A DNA stretch of 64,000 nt from Rhabditophanes sp. KR3021 (GCA_963281155.1 CAUJLY010000006.1:7750001-7814000), one strand, 5' to 3'; counted from the stretch's first letter, positions 11,996 through 23,804 are shown. Notes: generated from the sequence alone by a model not told the origin. Translations and numbers: made by a program.

Positions 11996-14900
11996 TTATT
12001 CGACATCAATGTCCTCAACAGGAATAAGAGGTTCTTGAGGAATTGTTGTCTTTTTTGAATGCTTAGTAGGTGGTGGTGGAGAGATGGACAGTTTACGTTT
12101 GATAATTCGTCTTGTTGATTTTCGAATCGGAAGAGCTGAGGAGTCTGCTGTTGATCCAATATCTATTTCGTAGTCCAGATCTTTTGATGAATCTTTATTT
12201 GATTTGCGGGGCGATAATACTCTTTCTTTGTGACTTCTTGTTCTATTAGAAACAGTTGGTTTTGTTGTAGGTCCGGCACGAGGAATTATGTTAGGATATC
12301 TTGCTAAATTTGTTTGACGAGGTATGTTTGAAGCAGACTTGGATGAAACTATCTCATGAGCTGGATTCTTGACTGTTACGAGTGGCTTTCTTAGAGGGCG
12401 GGTTACGTTTCGATACAAGCGGTTTTGAGGAACGCTTTCTGTATTATTATTTGAGGTACCTAATTGAGGTGAATTTTTAACTACATCATATTCCTTTTGT
12501 TCACTAACGAGCGATGCTTCTTCTTTGTTTGTCAATTCTTCAGTTTGACGTCTTGTTGTAATTGTATTGACAATTGCATGGATAGCACGATCACTTTTAG
12601 GTAATCGTGTTGACGGAGCTAGATTAGCTTCATAATCGGGTGGCGGAGCAAATGAAACGGTTCGATTTCTTAGGACTCTTGAAGGAGTCGAATTGTTATT
12701 CGTTGGAGCTACTTTTATTTCTTTAACAATTAGTTCTGGAACTTCTTCAAAGTCATCAATGTCAACGACCTCTTCTCCTTCAATGTCAATTTCTTCTAAA
12801 GGATCACCTTCTTTTACTTCTTCATACTCATCAAGATTGTTTAAACCAGAAATGTCCTCCTCGTACTCCAACTCATTAACCAGCTCTTGTAAGTTACGAT
12901 GTTCAACTTCTGAAGGATTCATAGCTTCCATACGGCGTCTTTCAATGTTAAGATCATTCAAAGCCGTTTCCATTTCTTGATGGTGGGTGTCATCTCCTTC
13001 GTGATGTTCTTCCTCAAAAAGCTCTTCTTCATCGTATACTGATCTTTTTGGAACAGAATTATTCCCACGGGCCAGGTTTTCAATAGTGGATTCATCTAAT
13101 TCCTGATCATCAGTCATTAAGATGTATATACGCTCCCCATCCTCATTGTAGACTGCTTGTACTCGATCAAAAGCAACACCATACTTCAATCTTAGCTCAG
13201 CCAAAGTTTCGGGATCAGTGACAAATTCTCCCATCCTGTCCGAAACTTGATGGCTTGGAAGAATATACTCAGCCTCATCTTCTGCATTCAATTCATCTTC
13301 AATAATAGCAGTCTCGTTGGCAATTCCTTTGATCTCAGTTGCATTGTCGTTGCAATATTCAGGCATGTAGTCGGGATGCTTGGCTTTTAAATGTCTGATA
13401 GCTCTGCACATGTTGTACGGCTTGTGGAGAGGATAAGTCATCTGACAGGCACGACATTCAATCAGAGAAGGGTTCAAGAAATCCATGCATCCATCTGACA
13501 CCTTCTCAAGTCTTGCCTTACACAACTCAACTTGAAGTTCATCTAAGCTGTCTGGATGATTTGCTCTGAAATGCCTAATAGCGCCAGCGCTAATGACAGC
13601 CGCCATAATACTTCCTTTACAGATAGTACACTTCCAATGGCAATCAGTCAGTACTTCAATAAACTTTGAGTTTTTGGGTGGTGCTTGTCTTAAAGCAGGT
13701 TGAACGAAGTGACGTTTTGGTTTGGAACGCCGTCCTAATGCCATTCTACTGTTTGAAAAGCTTTCTGGAACGGGCGCAATTTTATTTGAATGAACATCTT
13801 CAGGCTTAATTTCTTCGTCTTTATCAGGTTCTTCAGCTGGTTCTTTGCCAGTTTCTATTCGTTTAACTTTAGCAGCGATACCTAAAACATAATTAGAACT
13901 TATTTGCGATCTTCAAAACGTACCTCGCTCAAGAGCCTTCTCAGTAACATATTTGGTATCAAACTTGGCACAATAGTAATGGTATTCATCAGGTAAGGTG
14001 ACATTGAAGTCCTGACCATTGAATCTTTCAGACAAGCGAGCATTTACAATAAGTTCTAGCAAGCATAAGTGACATCTTGGCACTTCAACGTCACTTGGGT
14101 GTACTTCATAAAAATGCATAGCCAAAACAGAAGTGTCCATGACCATGCCACACCAAATGCATTGCAAACTTTCGGTTGCATTAATAGTTGAGTCGACGAT
14201 GGCAAAATCAACTGTGCTTAATGGTTTTGCTGATCCTGGAGCGACTGAGGATTGTGAGTTGCATTTGGCTCCAGGCCAACTTCCAGCGCATCGATGAGCA
14301 GATGGATGCCAGGCATTAAAATGCCTAACTAGATGAACAATTTCAAATTTTTTGTTTAATGAAACAATAGCTTGGCAAACGCCACATTTGGCATGCTGTT
14401 TATCCACAAGGGTAACTGGAACTTTTCTGCCCATCTTTTCAACCATTTTCTTCTTTAAAGCTACTTCCAACTGTGCTATTGTCATTTCATTTGGGTTGAC
14501 GCGAACCTGTGAGACTTTTCTAAGGACTCTTTCGCCCATAATATGAGGCCTCCCAGATCCATATCCACTCATATCCATTCTCCTAGAACCCCCAGGCTGT
14601 CCGTTGTACTCGAGGTGGCGATTACCTTCTTTGTTCTTTTTATCCAACTTTTCCTTTAACCAGTCAGTATAGGGTACTTCTTCAAAGTCAACAGACTCAT
14701 ACCCTGTCATAATTTCCGGATGTTGTTCGGGCAAATGGTGAGCCATCAAGTTTTCATATTCTACAATTTCACCGCAAACTCCACAACACACTTGTTTTTG
14801 ATCAAAATTAGGATCTTCAGGTTCTCTACCTCCCTCGCAATTATGAGAACGTGGGGGAGGGGGCTGAGGTATATTCACAAATTCTTCGGGCAGGGCATCA

Positions 14901-15592
14901 ACTACGACAATCTCTTCATCGTTATAGTAAGGATCTGTGTCAATGTCCGCAACTGCAACATATTCAGTCGTCCCACCAGGACTCAAATGGATGTCGGGAT
15001 TTGTATTATGTCTTAACTTGCGTAATGGAATGCTTCTTCCAGAAAGTTGGTGTGTATTAACTGCTTTTTGGACAACTTTTGGTACTTCTATTTGTACGTC
15101 AGTTTGTACATCTTTAGGAACCTCTATCCCTACGTCCATTTGCACATCCTTTAGAGCTGCTTTATGTACAACATCACGCTCCACATCTATCTGCACTTCT
15201 TCAGGTTTTGATTCCAACTTTCCGACATTTGCTTTGACAAGATCACGTTTATCTCCCCCATTGCATTCCTGTGCTTTCTGTGGGACCTTCATCTCATGTA
15301 CTTTTTGTGGGACCTTCCTTTCAAATCTTTTGCCATAAGTCCTACCAAGTTTTTTTGCATGAACTATTGCATGTTCTTCTTGAACTTCTTCCAATTCATC
15401 GGCAAGCAAACTAGTATCTACATGTTGGACCGGAATTTCCTTTGTTTTGGCGGCTTTTCTGGGTAGCAGTTGACGTTGTGCTATGTCGGTGACAACTGGC
15501 TCTTCGATGACATCGCTGGTAATGTTTTGACTTTCACTTTGACGTTTACCGCGAATACGAACCGAAGTCCGTCTTTCAACGTTTGTGACCAT
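11996..15592 (-). CDS. Large multi-zinc-finger-like nuclear protein, family not recognised
   Basis: Two exons, 15592-13924 and 13881-11996, join in phase across a 42-bp intron to give 1184 residues. At least five modules have the pattern C-x2-C followed about 15-20 residues later by H and H, often ending in HP. They lie near residues 266-292 (CGVCGEIVEYENLMAHH), 399-434 (CGVCQAIVSL...HLVRHFNAWHP), 476-498 (CIWCGMVMDTSVLAMHF), 637-664 (CTICKGSIM...AIRHFRANHP) and 697-726 (CRACQMTY...AIRHLKAKHP). They resemble atypical C2H2 or BED-like fingers rather than classical ones. Between and after them are acidic stretches, and the C-terminus is Ser/Lys/Arg-rich, suggesting a chromatin or DNA-associated role (inference). 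The start at 15592 is chosen because a TTTTAG acceptor ends 7 nt upstream; the frame continues upstream only through intron-like sequence. Confidence 0.75.
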
Positions 15593-15608
15593 TGGTGTTC
15601 TAAAAGGA
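15593..15608 (-). promoter_or_regulatory. Probable trans-splice or 5' UTR acceptor of the zinc-finger-like gene
   Basis: Read on the minus strand, TTTTCCTTTTAG precedes a 7-nt leader (aacacca) and the ATG. The pyrimidine tract and AG match the internal acceptors of this window. Confidence 0.5.
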
Positions 15609-15884
15609 AAAGCGTACATAGTTAATTTAAAAATAATCTTGAAAAGAATACCGCAAAGTGTTAAGTATAGGTGTGAATGATCTAATATTGGCAACTACTC
15701 ATGGCTTTATTTAAAGGTATACTTAAAAGAACTAATACCATGCGTATAAACCGAAGACATAACTTCATACGACTGTCACGTTCTCTTGTGATCGATATAT
15801 CCCTAAGTATGGGCTAAAGATGTCAAGTGAATGTTAAAATTGATAAAATGTACAAAAATTATAGTATTGTGTTGTTGTTTACAG

Positions 15885-16320
15885 TGGTGATGCCTGAAGC
15901 AAAATCGAACAAACCCCATGACGACTTTTGGGAGCTTTGAAATCTCTTACGAAGAATCCATCTAGATGGAGGGAAGACGTTTGCGCTGAGACGACGTTAT
16001 CGAAATAGTGTGTGGGGTAGTGTTTGTCTACGTCGTGTTAGATAGGAGATGCTTGGGTTGTTGATATTGCAAACATCAATACCATATTTTCTGCCTGTGT
16101 TCTATGACCTAGTTTACAGAGGCAAATATCCTAGAGAGCATATGTTTGGAAGAGTGCACAATTGATCGGAGTCATTGCAGCAGTCAATTTCTATATACGC
16201 ATAATTGCTCTTGAATATGTAGAAATTAACCTCTGCTAGTGGTAATGCTGCTTGGATTTGATCGGTTGTAAATGGTTGTTCAATATAAAAATTTAAATAA
16301 TCATCTGTTAATATAAAATG
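15885..16320 (-). other. GC-richer segment with protein-like open frames, unassigned
   Basis: Minus strand 16310-16114 reads, after an acceptor-like ATTAACAG, a varied frame containing FTTDQIQAALPLAEVNFY and KSNYAYIEIDCCNDSDQL, then a stop. Further down, 16015-15885 has two overlapping open minus frames in DNA clearly richer in G+C than its surroundings. On the plus strand an acceptor-like TTTACAG precedes a short frame with MPEAKSNKPHDDFWEL and a stop. The pieces do not assemble into one gene. Either a gene relic or unrecognised exons of a fast-evolving gene. Confidence 0.25.
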
Positions 16321-17550
16321 CAATTCAATACTTGTTAAGGGGTTAAAAAACTGTCAATATTATTTATGAATATCATAATTACTCAATTCGGTATAGACAA
16401 ATGATATGATGGTAATCAAAACAATTGTGTTAGTTCGAAACCAATAGAGGTGTCAAAATCAGTTCCTGCCTAACATCAATTGAACTACATGCAAAAAGAT
16501 GCAGCGAAGCTTATATGAAATTGCCGAAAGTAATAATAAAATGAATTTATACAAGCAAGCATAATAATGCTGACAAAAAAGACTATAAAAGTTAAAACGT
16601 ATAAATAAACATATAGTTTGTAATGTATTAATTAGCCAACTTAATTCAGAAATGTTATGATGAATTGAGTATTTATGTCCTATTAAGGTTTCATGAACAT
16701 TGAAATAATGTACAAATGAAAGCGAAAAAGAAATAATATGATAGAGATGAATGTAAAAAGTAGTTTTATTCAACAATAAACATATTTAATTTGCATTCAA
16801 AATCATAATTTAAGAATAATGGTTTGAAAGGAATAAATTGTGAAAATATGCAGAGCTTTCTTTTATGGTAAATAATAGTTCGATATTGTTTTCTTCACTG
16901 TAAAATAATAATTTGTTTGGCCGATAATATCTATTTGTCTTTTAGTACAAAATTGTAGCAACTTTTTTTGATAAGCATGAAGGTTTATGGATACAAATTA
17001 ATTTTGAACATTTCATTGCCAAATAATTTTTGCCAGTTTGTTAAGTTATGGTAATGTATAATATAATGTCCTATCATTGCAAATCATTCAAATTCATTAC
17101 AACGTTAACTGCCAAATGTATAAACAAAAATAATTGAATTAAGCATTAAAATAATATCTTTTATTTCGATATTAATAATGTAATACATCTTTACCACAAT
17201 ATATTACTTGACAACTTCTTTAGTGAAAACAATAAATTAATAGTAGTATATAAAAAATAACGTTCTTGGGCTTGTATTGAGCAATCAAATTACTGGCTAT
17301 GTGACTAAGCAAAACATTAAATAAAGTAACATAATGCAATTATTTGATGGGAAGATATATTTTACTTTAGATGATAATATAAATTAATTCAATAGAAACG
17401 ACTTTGCCGTTAAACATCATATTATGAATATGGGTAACTAATTCAAAGTATTTGATTCAAACATTAATCATAGAGGTGATTATTCTTGCATCATACTTCT
17501 TATGCTATATGTTTAAAATTAATTTCTAAAGCTTAATCCAATTTTATTTT

Positions 17551-17562
17551 AATTCTAGGCCT
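17551..17562 (+). promoter_or_regulatory. Probable trans-splice acceptor of the receptor kinase
   Basis: attttaattctag precedes the ATG at 17563 with a 4-nt leader (gcct). No upstream exon is visible. Confidence 0.45.
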
Positions 17563-19895
17563 ATGGATTGGCTTTTTTTATTGTATTTTTGGGCTTTTCT
17601 GGTTCATGTCAATGCCGAATTCAAAATAGAAGTAACCAATGTACCTACAATTAATTCAACTCGGCTGAGTTTATCAAGCAGTAAAAATTCATTCATATAT
17701 GGCTTCAAGGAAGGAATTCAGGTCCATACTATTAAAAAGAATAAGCCTATTTATCAATTAGCCTTCCCAAAAAACTTTAGTGTAGAAAAGTATAACGATT
17801 TTAAATTAATTAATGAGAATGTCATTGCTTTTTGTGTAGATTTGTCAAAATGTGTCATTATTGAATTTAATGGAAAAAATACACTAGCTCATATGCAAAA
17901 CTTTACACGGGAAAAGATGAATAATTTGTCAATCTCGTTTTTTAATAAATCACAACAAATATTTATTCACGAAATTTTTAAAAATAGATCTGTGTCTGTT
18001 TATAGTAGTTATAAGTTGAATGAACATGGGTAAGTGCATTATTTTCGAGTAAATCTTATTATTATTATCGTTATCGCGCATGTTATTATATCCATTATTA
18101 TTGCAGAAATTTTTTACGAAATGGTACTTTGGAAGAAAAGAATCTGAAAGACATCAAACATTTTGAATCTTTTAGTGATCAGGATTATACATTTTTTATA
18201 TCAAAGGTGACTAGGATATACGGGCATTTTAATCAAAATTTGGCAATAAGTCAAATTACTCGGAAATATGTTACAAATTATCGTATTACAAGAATTTGCA
18301 ATCAAGATGGAAGTGACCACTTATATTCAAAATCTGACTTCCAATATGTATGCGACGATCCAGAAATAGAAGTTAATAAAGCATTTTATAATTCTACTGA
18401 CGAAGTACTTTATTTTTACAACGAAGGAACATCAAGTATCGGATGTGCGATACAAAAAAAGAATATTATAAAAAGATTTGATGAAGATTGGGCTGCCTGC
18501 CAAGAATCTAATTTCGACCAAGTTCTAAAATCTTGTGAGCAAGAACCACTAATAACAGTAAATAAAACAAGCGGAATATGCAGTATTGTTTCTAAAGACG
18601 GCTCTAATGATAAAACATGTTATAGTGATGTGCCAAAGGTGGTTGATTACAAAAATGCTTTTTGCATGAATCCAAATAAAGCCAACTACGCTCAAATTGA
18701 AAGTTTTGCAGCCTTGCCTGCAGATCCAGATGTATTCAAACTGTTGCAAAAAATAAATTTTACGCCAACAAATCAAAACGAATCTAAAAATTGGCTTTAT
18801 ACTATACTAGGTGTAGCTATAATTCTCTTTTTATTTCTATTAATATTATTTTGCATAAGTTACAAGAAAAAACGCTCATTAAAAAGAAATGATCGCAAAA
18901 GTGATAATGCTGAAGAATTGTCGCAGCTTAAAGAAAATGTTTATATGAATATTAAACCTTCGAATGCCTTAGATAAAATTAAACCCGCTAAGTTTAGAAT
19001 AAGACCAAATAGGATAATAATTAAAGAGAAAAATAACCTGGGCAATGGTCATTATTCAACTATCTACGAAGGTTCATATAACACGGACAATAAACAAACT
19101 TGGATTAAAGTTGCCTGCAAAGTTATGAATTCTAAGGAAGAAAAAAGTTTACAGGATCAAATAATGGAGGTACATAGAGATATTGAAGTGTTGAAAAATT
19201 TGGTACATATAAATATAGTTAAATTTTACGGAGTAACTTTTAATCAAACCAATGATTATGGATATGTGTTTATAATTGAATTCTCCGATGTTGGGGACAT
19301 GGAAAAGTATTTTATAAATGCCAGAAATAGAATATTAGTGAAAGAGGCCAAACAATGGATAATGGAAGTTATCAATGGATTAACATTTTTGCATAAAAAT
19401 AACACCATTCATCGTGATTTGAGTGCAAAAAACGTTTTATTATTTAAAGAGGGATCAAGGAAAATTGCTAAATTAACAGATTTTGGACTGTCTAGAAGAT
19501 TGAATGAAGACCAATATTATCATGCATCTTCCAAAACCGAAGTCCCGATTAATCGAATTACATTAAACGCAATGCAAACTTTGAAATTCAGCGTATATGA
19601 TGACATATGGGCTTTAGGAACATTAATTTATGAACTGTTTCACATTAACAGAATTATGTATTCTGATATTGCCAATGATGATAATTATGTTGAAAACTTT
19701 AGAAAACATTTAAAAGAAGGCAATAGATTAATCTTTACGTATGAAAGGAAAAACGAAAATTATGATAAATTATTTAGTATTGCTGAAAGTTGTTGGCATG
19801 ACAATCGCAGCGAAAGACCAACTTTGTCGGAAATTTTGGATAGATTAAAAGCTCTAAACTTTGGAGATGATATTCTTGAACATTTAAGTCAATAA
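17563..19895 (+). CDS. Candidate Sema-domain receptor tyrosine kinase with altered APE motif
   Basis: Exons 17563-18029 and 18107-19895 join in phase (751 residues). A signal peptide (MDWLFLLYFWAFLVHVNA) leads a Cys- and N-glycosylation-rich ectodomain. Residues about 183-245 (YTFFISKVTRIYGHF, YRITRICNQDG, QYVCDD) resemble the end of a Sema domain, as in MET/RON or plexins; this call is moderate. One transmembrane helix spans about 385-407, and a juxtamembrane VYMNI offers a Grb2-type YxN site. The kinase domain has the glycine loop LGNGHYSTIYEG (467-478), Lys494, IHRDLSAKNVLL (HRD 591-593) and DFG (614-616). Its activation loop has paired tyrosines DQYYH (626-627), as in MET and insulin receptors. 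The usual PIRWMAPE is PINRITLN, so the APE motif is lost although HRD, DFG and Lys remain. WDR48 follows on the same strand, about 460 bp away. Confidence 0.8.
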
Positions 19896-20037
19896 GCTTC
19901 TTTGCTGTTATTTTGATTTCTTACAATTACTATTATTTTATTAATCTTATTATTGCATTTTGCTAATATCTTTTTATATTCGTTCTGCTAGTGATTTCTT
20001 TGTACATCAATTTCTTTGATGTCACCAATTAAACACA

Positions 20038-20043
20038 AATAAA
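20038..20043 (+). terminator. Poly(A) signal AATAAA of the receptor kinase
   Basis: Coding-strand AATAAA about 140 nt after the stop codon at 19895 and before the WDR48 start. Confidence 0.5.
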
Positions 20044-20356
20044 GTTAATTTGCCATTCTTTATTGATTTGTTTCGCTATAAACAACATTGCAAACAATAC
20101 TGGCAACATATAAAAGCATCATTTACATAACTATTCAAAAGAAACCTTTGAAGATAAATCAAATGTGAGTATACAGGGTACCAATCGTTAAAAGACTGCT
20201 GATAAACAGAAACATGCTTGTCAATGCAAACTATTAAATTAGATACTGCCAAGTATAATTTACTCCTTGTTTTTCTTACTACCTGTATTTGGTACTTTAC
20301 TTTCATTTACTTTCAATATTTTTTAACTATTAATGACGACAATCTACGCATAAGCA

Positions 20357-22534
20357 ATGTCGACATCATTCAAAAAGAAGGTCCAGATATCTGTGACTAT
20401 TAGGAATGAGGAAGAACCTCGCCATAGGTCGTCTATTAATTCCCTTGCTTTTGACAAATCTACTGGTCGGATGTATACAGCTGGAAGCGATAGCGTAATT
20501 AGGATTTGGGATGGAACAACGCCAGATGACGATATAGATGATCAGGATAGTGAACGATTTATTAACTCACTAGAACATCATTGCGATTGGGTCAATGATT
20601 TGGCTTTATGTGATTCAAACTATCTTGTTTCTGCCAGTTCGGACACAACCATCAAAGTATGGAACACCAAGCAATCATTTTGCATGAGTACTTTGAGAAC
20701 ACACAGCGACTATGTCAAATCCCTTGCCTATGCTAAAGATGTAGGACTTTTAGTTAGCGCTAGTTTCGACAAAAAAGTATATTTGTGGAGCCTTGAAAAC
20801 TTAACCAAACTATCAAATACAAATAACAGTGTTACGGCAACCAGTTTACCAGGAAACAAAAATAGTGTCTATTCGGTGGCGACGTCATCAACTGCGCATG
20901 TCGTTTGCAGTGGGAGCACTGAGAAGGTTATTCGAATTTGGGATGGTAGGACAAGCCAGAAAACTGGAAAATTAAAAGGCCATACAGATAATGTCAAAGA
21001 TTTGCTGGTTAGTAACGATGAGAACCAAATTGTTAGTGCTTCATCAGATGGAACAATAAAAGTATGGAGTGTGGGACAGCAGCGATGTATTGGAACAATC
21101 AAGATTCATTCTGAAGGTGTTTGGACATTAGCCGCGAATGAGTCATTTACGGAAATTTACAGTGGTGGAAAAGACTGCAAAGTTTGGAGAACGAATTTGC
21201 GAGACCTGACGTCATCGGAATTGCTTTTGGAAGAAGATAGGAGTATCCAAAAGATGTTAGTTGTTGAAGATAATGGGAACAAATTTCTTTGGACTTGTTG
21301 TCAAAGTGAGAAGGTAAAAAGATACAACTTAACTGGTATGAACAGTCCCGTTATTGAAAATGCCGCTCAATCAAATGATATTAAAAGAGACAAAGACGTG
21401 GGAGATGGGGCTTGTGAAACACATAACAATATTTCATCTAAATTGGTAAATAATGATATTACGCAACATTATTTCCATGATGAAACCAGTTTAACTGACT
21501 ATACAGATGCCAGGAAATTCTTGCAAGCGCCCAATGTACCAGCAGATATTGTTATTAGAGGTGCTCCTTCTATCAGAACACACTTTGTTTTAAACGATAG
21601 GCGCCACATTGTCACAAAGGACACAGAAAATAATGTTGATGTTTGGGATGTCTTGCAGGGAAGAAAAGTCGCTTCGTATGGAAAAAAAAGCATGTCAGAA
21701 GTTACGAGCAAATATTACAAAAAGGTGTTTGTACCTTCTTGGTTTAGTGTTGATTTGAAACTTGGGATGCTGCAAATTGTTCTTGAAGAAGGTGATATCT
21801 TTGCTGCCTGGGTCTCAGCAAAGGAAGCAGGCTTTTCCGACAGGCCTCCAGAGACAAAAGTTAACTATGGGGCAATATTCCTCAAAAGCTTATTTGAAGA
21901 GTGGCCTAATAGTTATGGAAAAAATGGGGATGTTAGAGATGAGGCAGAAAGTTTCCAAACATACAGTCCTTACAAATTGCCTTCTTACATTCCCATTATT
22001 TTGTCTGAAAGTTATGGCAAACCTATATTTAAATGTTCTATTAATGAAATTGCAAATGACGTTGAACGTGAATTTCTAGCTGATTTTTTACCGCCTTGGG
22101 CTAGTGATTTTATTGAAAGAAATCAATTTCCGAAGTTTAATAAAATTCCTTTTATATTAATTCCTTATGTACCAAATACTGGTAATCACCACACTAGCGC
22201 AAATAAAACTCCAAAAAAAGAAAGACTGTCTTCGACTGAAATGTTGCAAATGAGAAAAGTAATGGAACATGTCATAGACAAAATAATCAGTCCCAATGAA
22301 GGAGGAAACAGTCAAAACCACCATGCAAACAATGGTCAAATAAACCCAACGAATCAGACAACAATAGTTCATTCAGCGAATTTAGTGAGAACCCCTATCC
22401 TAAATCCTGAAACCAAGATCGAACTTTATTGTTGTGACCAAAAACTAGATCCCGAAATGGATCTTCGAACAGTAAAACATTTTATCTGGAAACAAGGAGC
22501 AGACTTGGCTATTCAATACAAAATATTAAAATAG
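20357..22534 (+). CDS. wdr-48: WD-repeat protein 48 (UAF1), deubiquitinase cofactor
   Basis: WDR48/UAF1 binds and activates the deubiquitinases USP1, USP12 and USP46. This 725-residue single-exon gene follows the family from end to end. It begins KKVQISVTIRNEEE. The WD40 propeller follows: HHCDWVNDLALC, SASSDTTIKVWN, MSTLRTHSDYVKSLAYAKD, GSTEKVIRIWDGRT, GHTDNVKDLL, SSDGTIKVWSVGQQRCIGT. The ancillary region has LNDRRHIVTKDTENNVDVWD, PSWFSVDLKLGML and AAWVSAKEAGF. The C-terminal SUMO-like domain ends in RTVKHFIWKQGADLAIQY, and MLQMRKVMEHVIDKII is present just before it. Human WDR48 has about 677 residues; the extra length lies in Asn-rich linkers. The lack of introns is unusual beside its neighbours and may reflect intron loss or retroposition; no poly-A remnant was seen. 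Confidence 0.95.
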   Translation: MSTSFKKKVQISVTIRNEEEPRHRSSINSLAFDKSTGRMYTAGSDSVIRIWDGTTPDDDIDDQDSERFINSLEHHCDWVNDLALCDSNYLVSASSDTTIKVWNTKQSFCMSTLRTHSDYVKSLAYAKDVGLLVSASFDKKVYLWSLENLTKLSNTNNSVTATSLPGNKNSVYSVATSSTAHVVCSGSTEKVIRIWDGRTSQKTGKLKGHTDNVKDLLVSNDENQIVSASSDGTIKVWSVGQQRCIGTIKIHSEGVWTLAANESFTEIYSGGKDCKVWRTNLRDLTSSELLLEEDRSIQKMLVVEDNGNKFLWTCCQSEKVKRYNLTGMNSPVIENAAQSNDIKRDKDVGDGACETHNNISSKLVNNDITQHYFHDETSLTDYTDARKFLQAPNVPADIVIRGAPSIRTHFVLNDRRHIVTKDTENNVDVWDVLQGRKVASYGKKSMSEVTSKYYKKVFVPSWFSVDLKLGMLQIVLEEGDIFAAWVSAKEAGFSDRPPETKVNYGAIFLKSLFEEWPNSYGKNGDVRDEAESFQTYSPYKLPSYIPIILSESYGKPIFKCSINEIANDVEREFLADFLPPWASDFIERNQFPKFNKIPFILIPYVPNTGNHHTSANKTPKKERLSSTEMLQMRKVMEHVIDKIISPNEGGNSQNHHANNGQINPTNQTTIVHSANLVRTPILNPETKIELYCCDQKLDPEMDLRTVKHFIWKQGADLAIQYKILK

Positions 22535-22654
22535 TCCAAAACAGGCATACGATGTTTTCTTGTAAAATGATTTAGTAATACACACATATCTTTCTTTACA
22601 CTTGTATTAGTTCAAACGCATCGTTTGAAAACTTACTTTATTATACATGATCTT

Positions 22655-22682
22655 CACACAAAGCTGATTTACTACGTTTCGT
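22655..22682 (+). repeat. Left 28-bp inverted repeat
   Basis: Pairs with 23565-23592 in opposite orientation with one mismatch, at position nine of the arm. Confidence 0.85.
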
Positions 22683-23564
22683 ATACGTGCATAAAGTTGA
22701 AAGCATTTGTCAATACATTCTTTTATTTTTGTTAAAAAAATTATTTTGATATATGTAAATTCACATTATATTGAAAATGTACATAAACACACGCAGAAAT
22801 TGTACTTACAAGTATGCTATTTTGTGATCTTTTGCACGGTAAAATATTTTAGTTACATTTATTCAAAAAGATATTCGAAAGATATTATAATAAATATTAT
22901 AAAAAACTTTGAAATTTGTTAAAATTATAATAAATTTTGTTTATAATAAATAGAGACCAGCTGATGTACACTACTTCATATTTTCACATAGATCCGTATA
23001 AAAGAGCAAGTAGAACGGACTAAGACGGTTTAAAAAACCCAGTTTGAGGTTAGTATGCGTTCAGGATTCTAAATGAATTCTGTTACTAAATTTTGGAACT
23101 TGGAAAGGTCTCTAATTTAAAAAATAAAAATTCCATATGTAATATATTTATTTTAAACAAATACATATAAGATAATGCCAACTTTAAGTTATAAGAGTAA
23201 ACTGTTTTGTGGAATGTTTTACTAATTGATCCTTTTACAGTATTTTAAATTGTATAATTAATGAATTTTAATAAAAAGCACTTTATTTGGACAATTAAAT
23301 AATAAACATTATTTAAATTAGAGTTTTTAGTACTAATGGATTCTTGATATAGTTTTGATCACTGGATGGTATCAAAATAGCATAACGGTAATGAAGAAAA
23401 AAGGGTATATTTTAAAAAAATGTTCAATTATTTCTGATTATATGCATTGAAACTTTCTTAAATTTGTGTCTACATATTTTCAAAATGTAAAAAAATTTAC
23501 ATCTCTTGTTGTGTACTCGGCAAATATTTAAAAATGCATCTACTTTCTTTTAATATTGTATGTC

Positions 23565-23592
23565 ACGAAACGTAGTAAATCAGTTTTGTGTG
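23565..23592 (-). repeat. Right 28-bp inverted repeat
   Basis: Reverse complement of 22655-22682 with one mismatch. Confidence 0.85.
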
Positions 23593-23804
23593 TTGCTATA
23601 CTTTTATTAGATTTATTACAATTTTACGGCGTACAAAATTATAATGCAGTTAGGAATAAATTACTTGTTTTTGATCGTTTCCGATTTTCATTTCTTCTGA
23701 CAAAACTCATAACATTCAATCAAATTTGTTAAACTCTCTAAAAACAAAAATATTACAACAAAGTTACGCTATCGGCTTCACATTTTATTAAGATTTTGCA
23801 AATA

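Larger units (their letters stand above)
15602..17562. other. Intergenic region between two divergent genes
   Basis: Mostly AT-rich and without genes. The exception is 15885-16320, described separately. The 105-codon minus frame at 16459-16776 is hydrophobic and low in complexity, and I treat it as chance. Confidence 0.5.
22655..23592. mobile_element. 938-bp element bounded by 28-bp inverted repeats, possible MITE
   Basis: The 28 bp at 22655-22682 and the reverse complement of 23565-23592 match at 27 of 28 positions; the core is ctgatttactacgtttcgt. The interior is AT-rich, with no supported coding frame and no transposase. Flanking bases do not show a convincing target-site duplication (only TT on each side), so a mobile origin is inferred from the terminal repeats alone. 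It sits just downstream of WDR48. Confidence 0.5.

Noticed and set aside
12693..12980. Ser/Thr-rich plus-strand ORF
   Set aside because: Antisense shadow of the acidic stretch in the zinc-finger-like gene.
17563..22534. Operon of the receptor kinase and WDR48
   Set aside because: The gap of about 460 bp, with its own poly(A) signal, is longer than typical nematode intercistronic spacing, and the WDR48 start lacks a strong acceptor immediately upstream.
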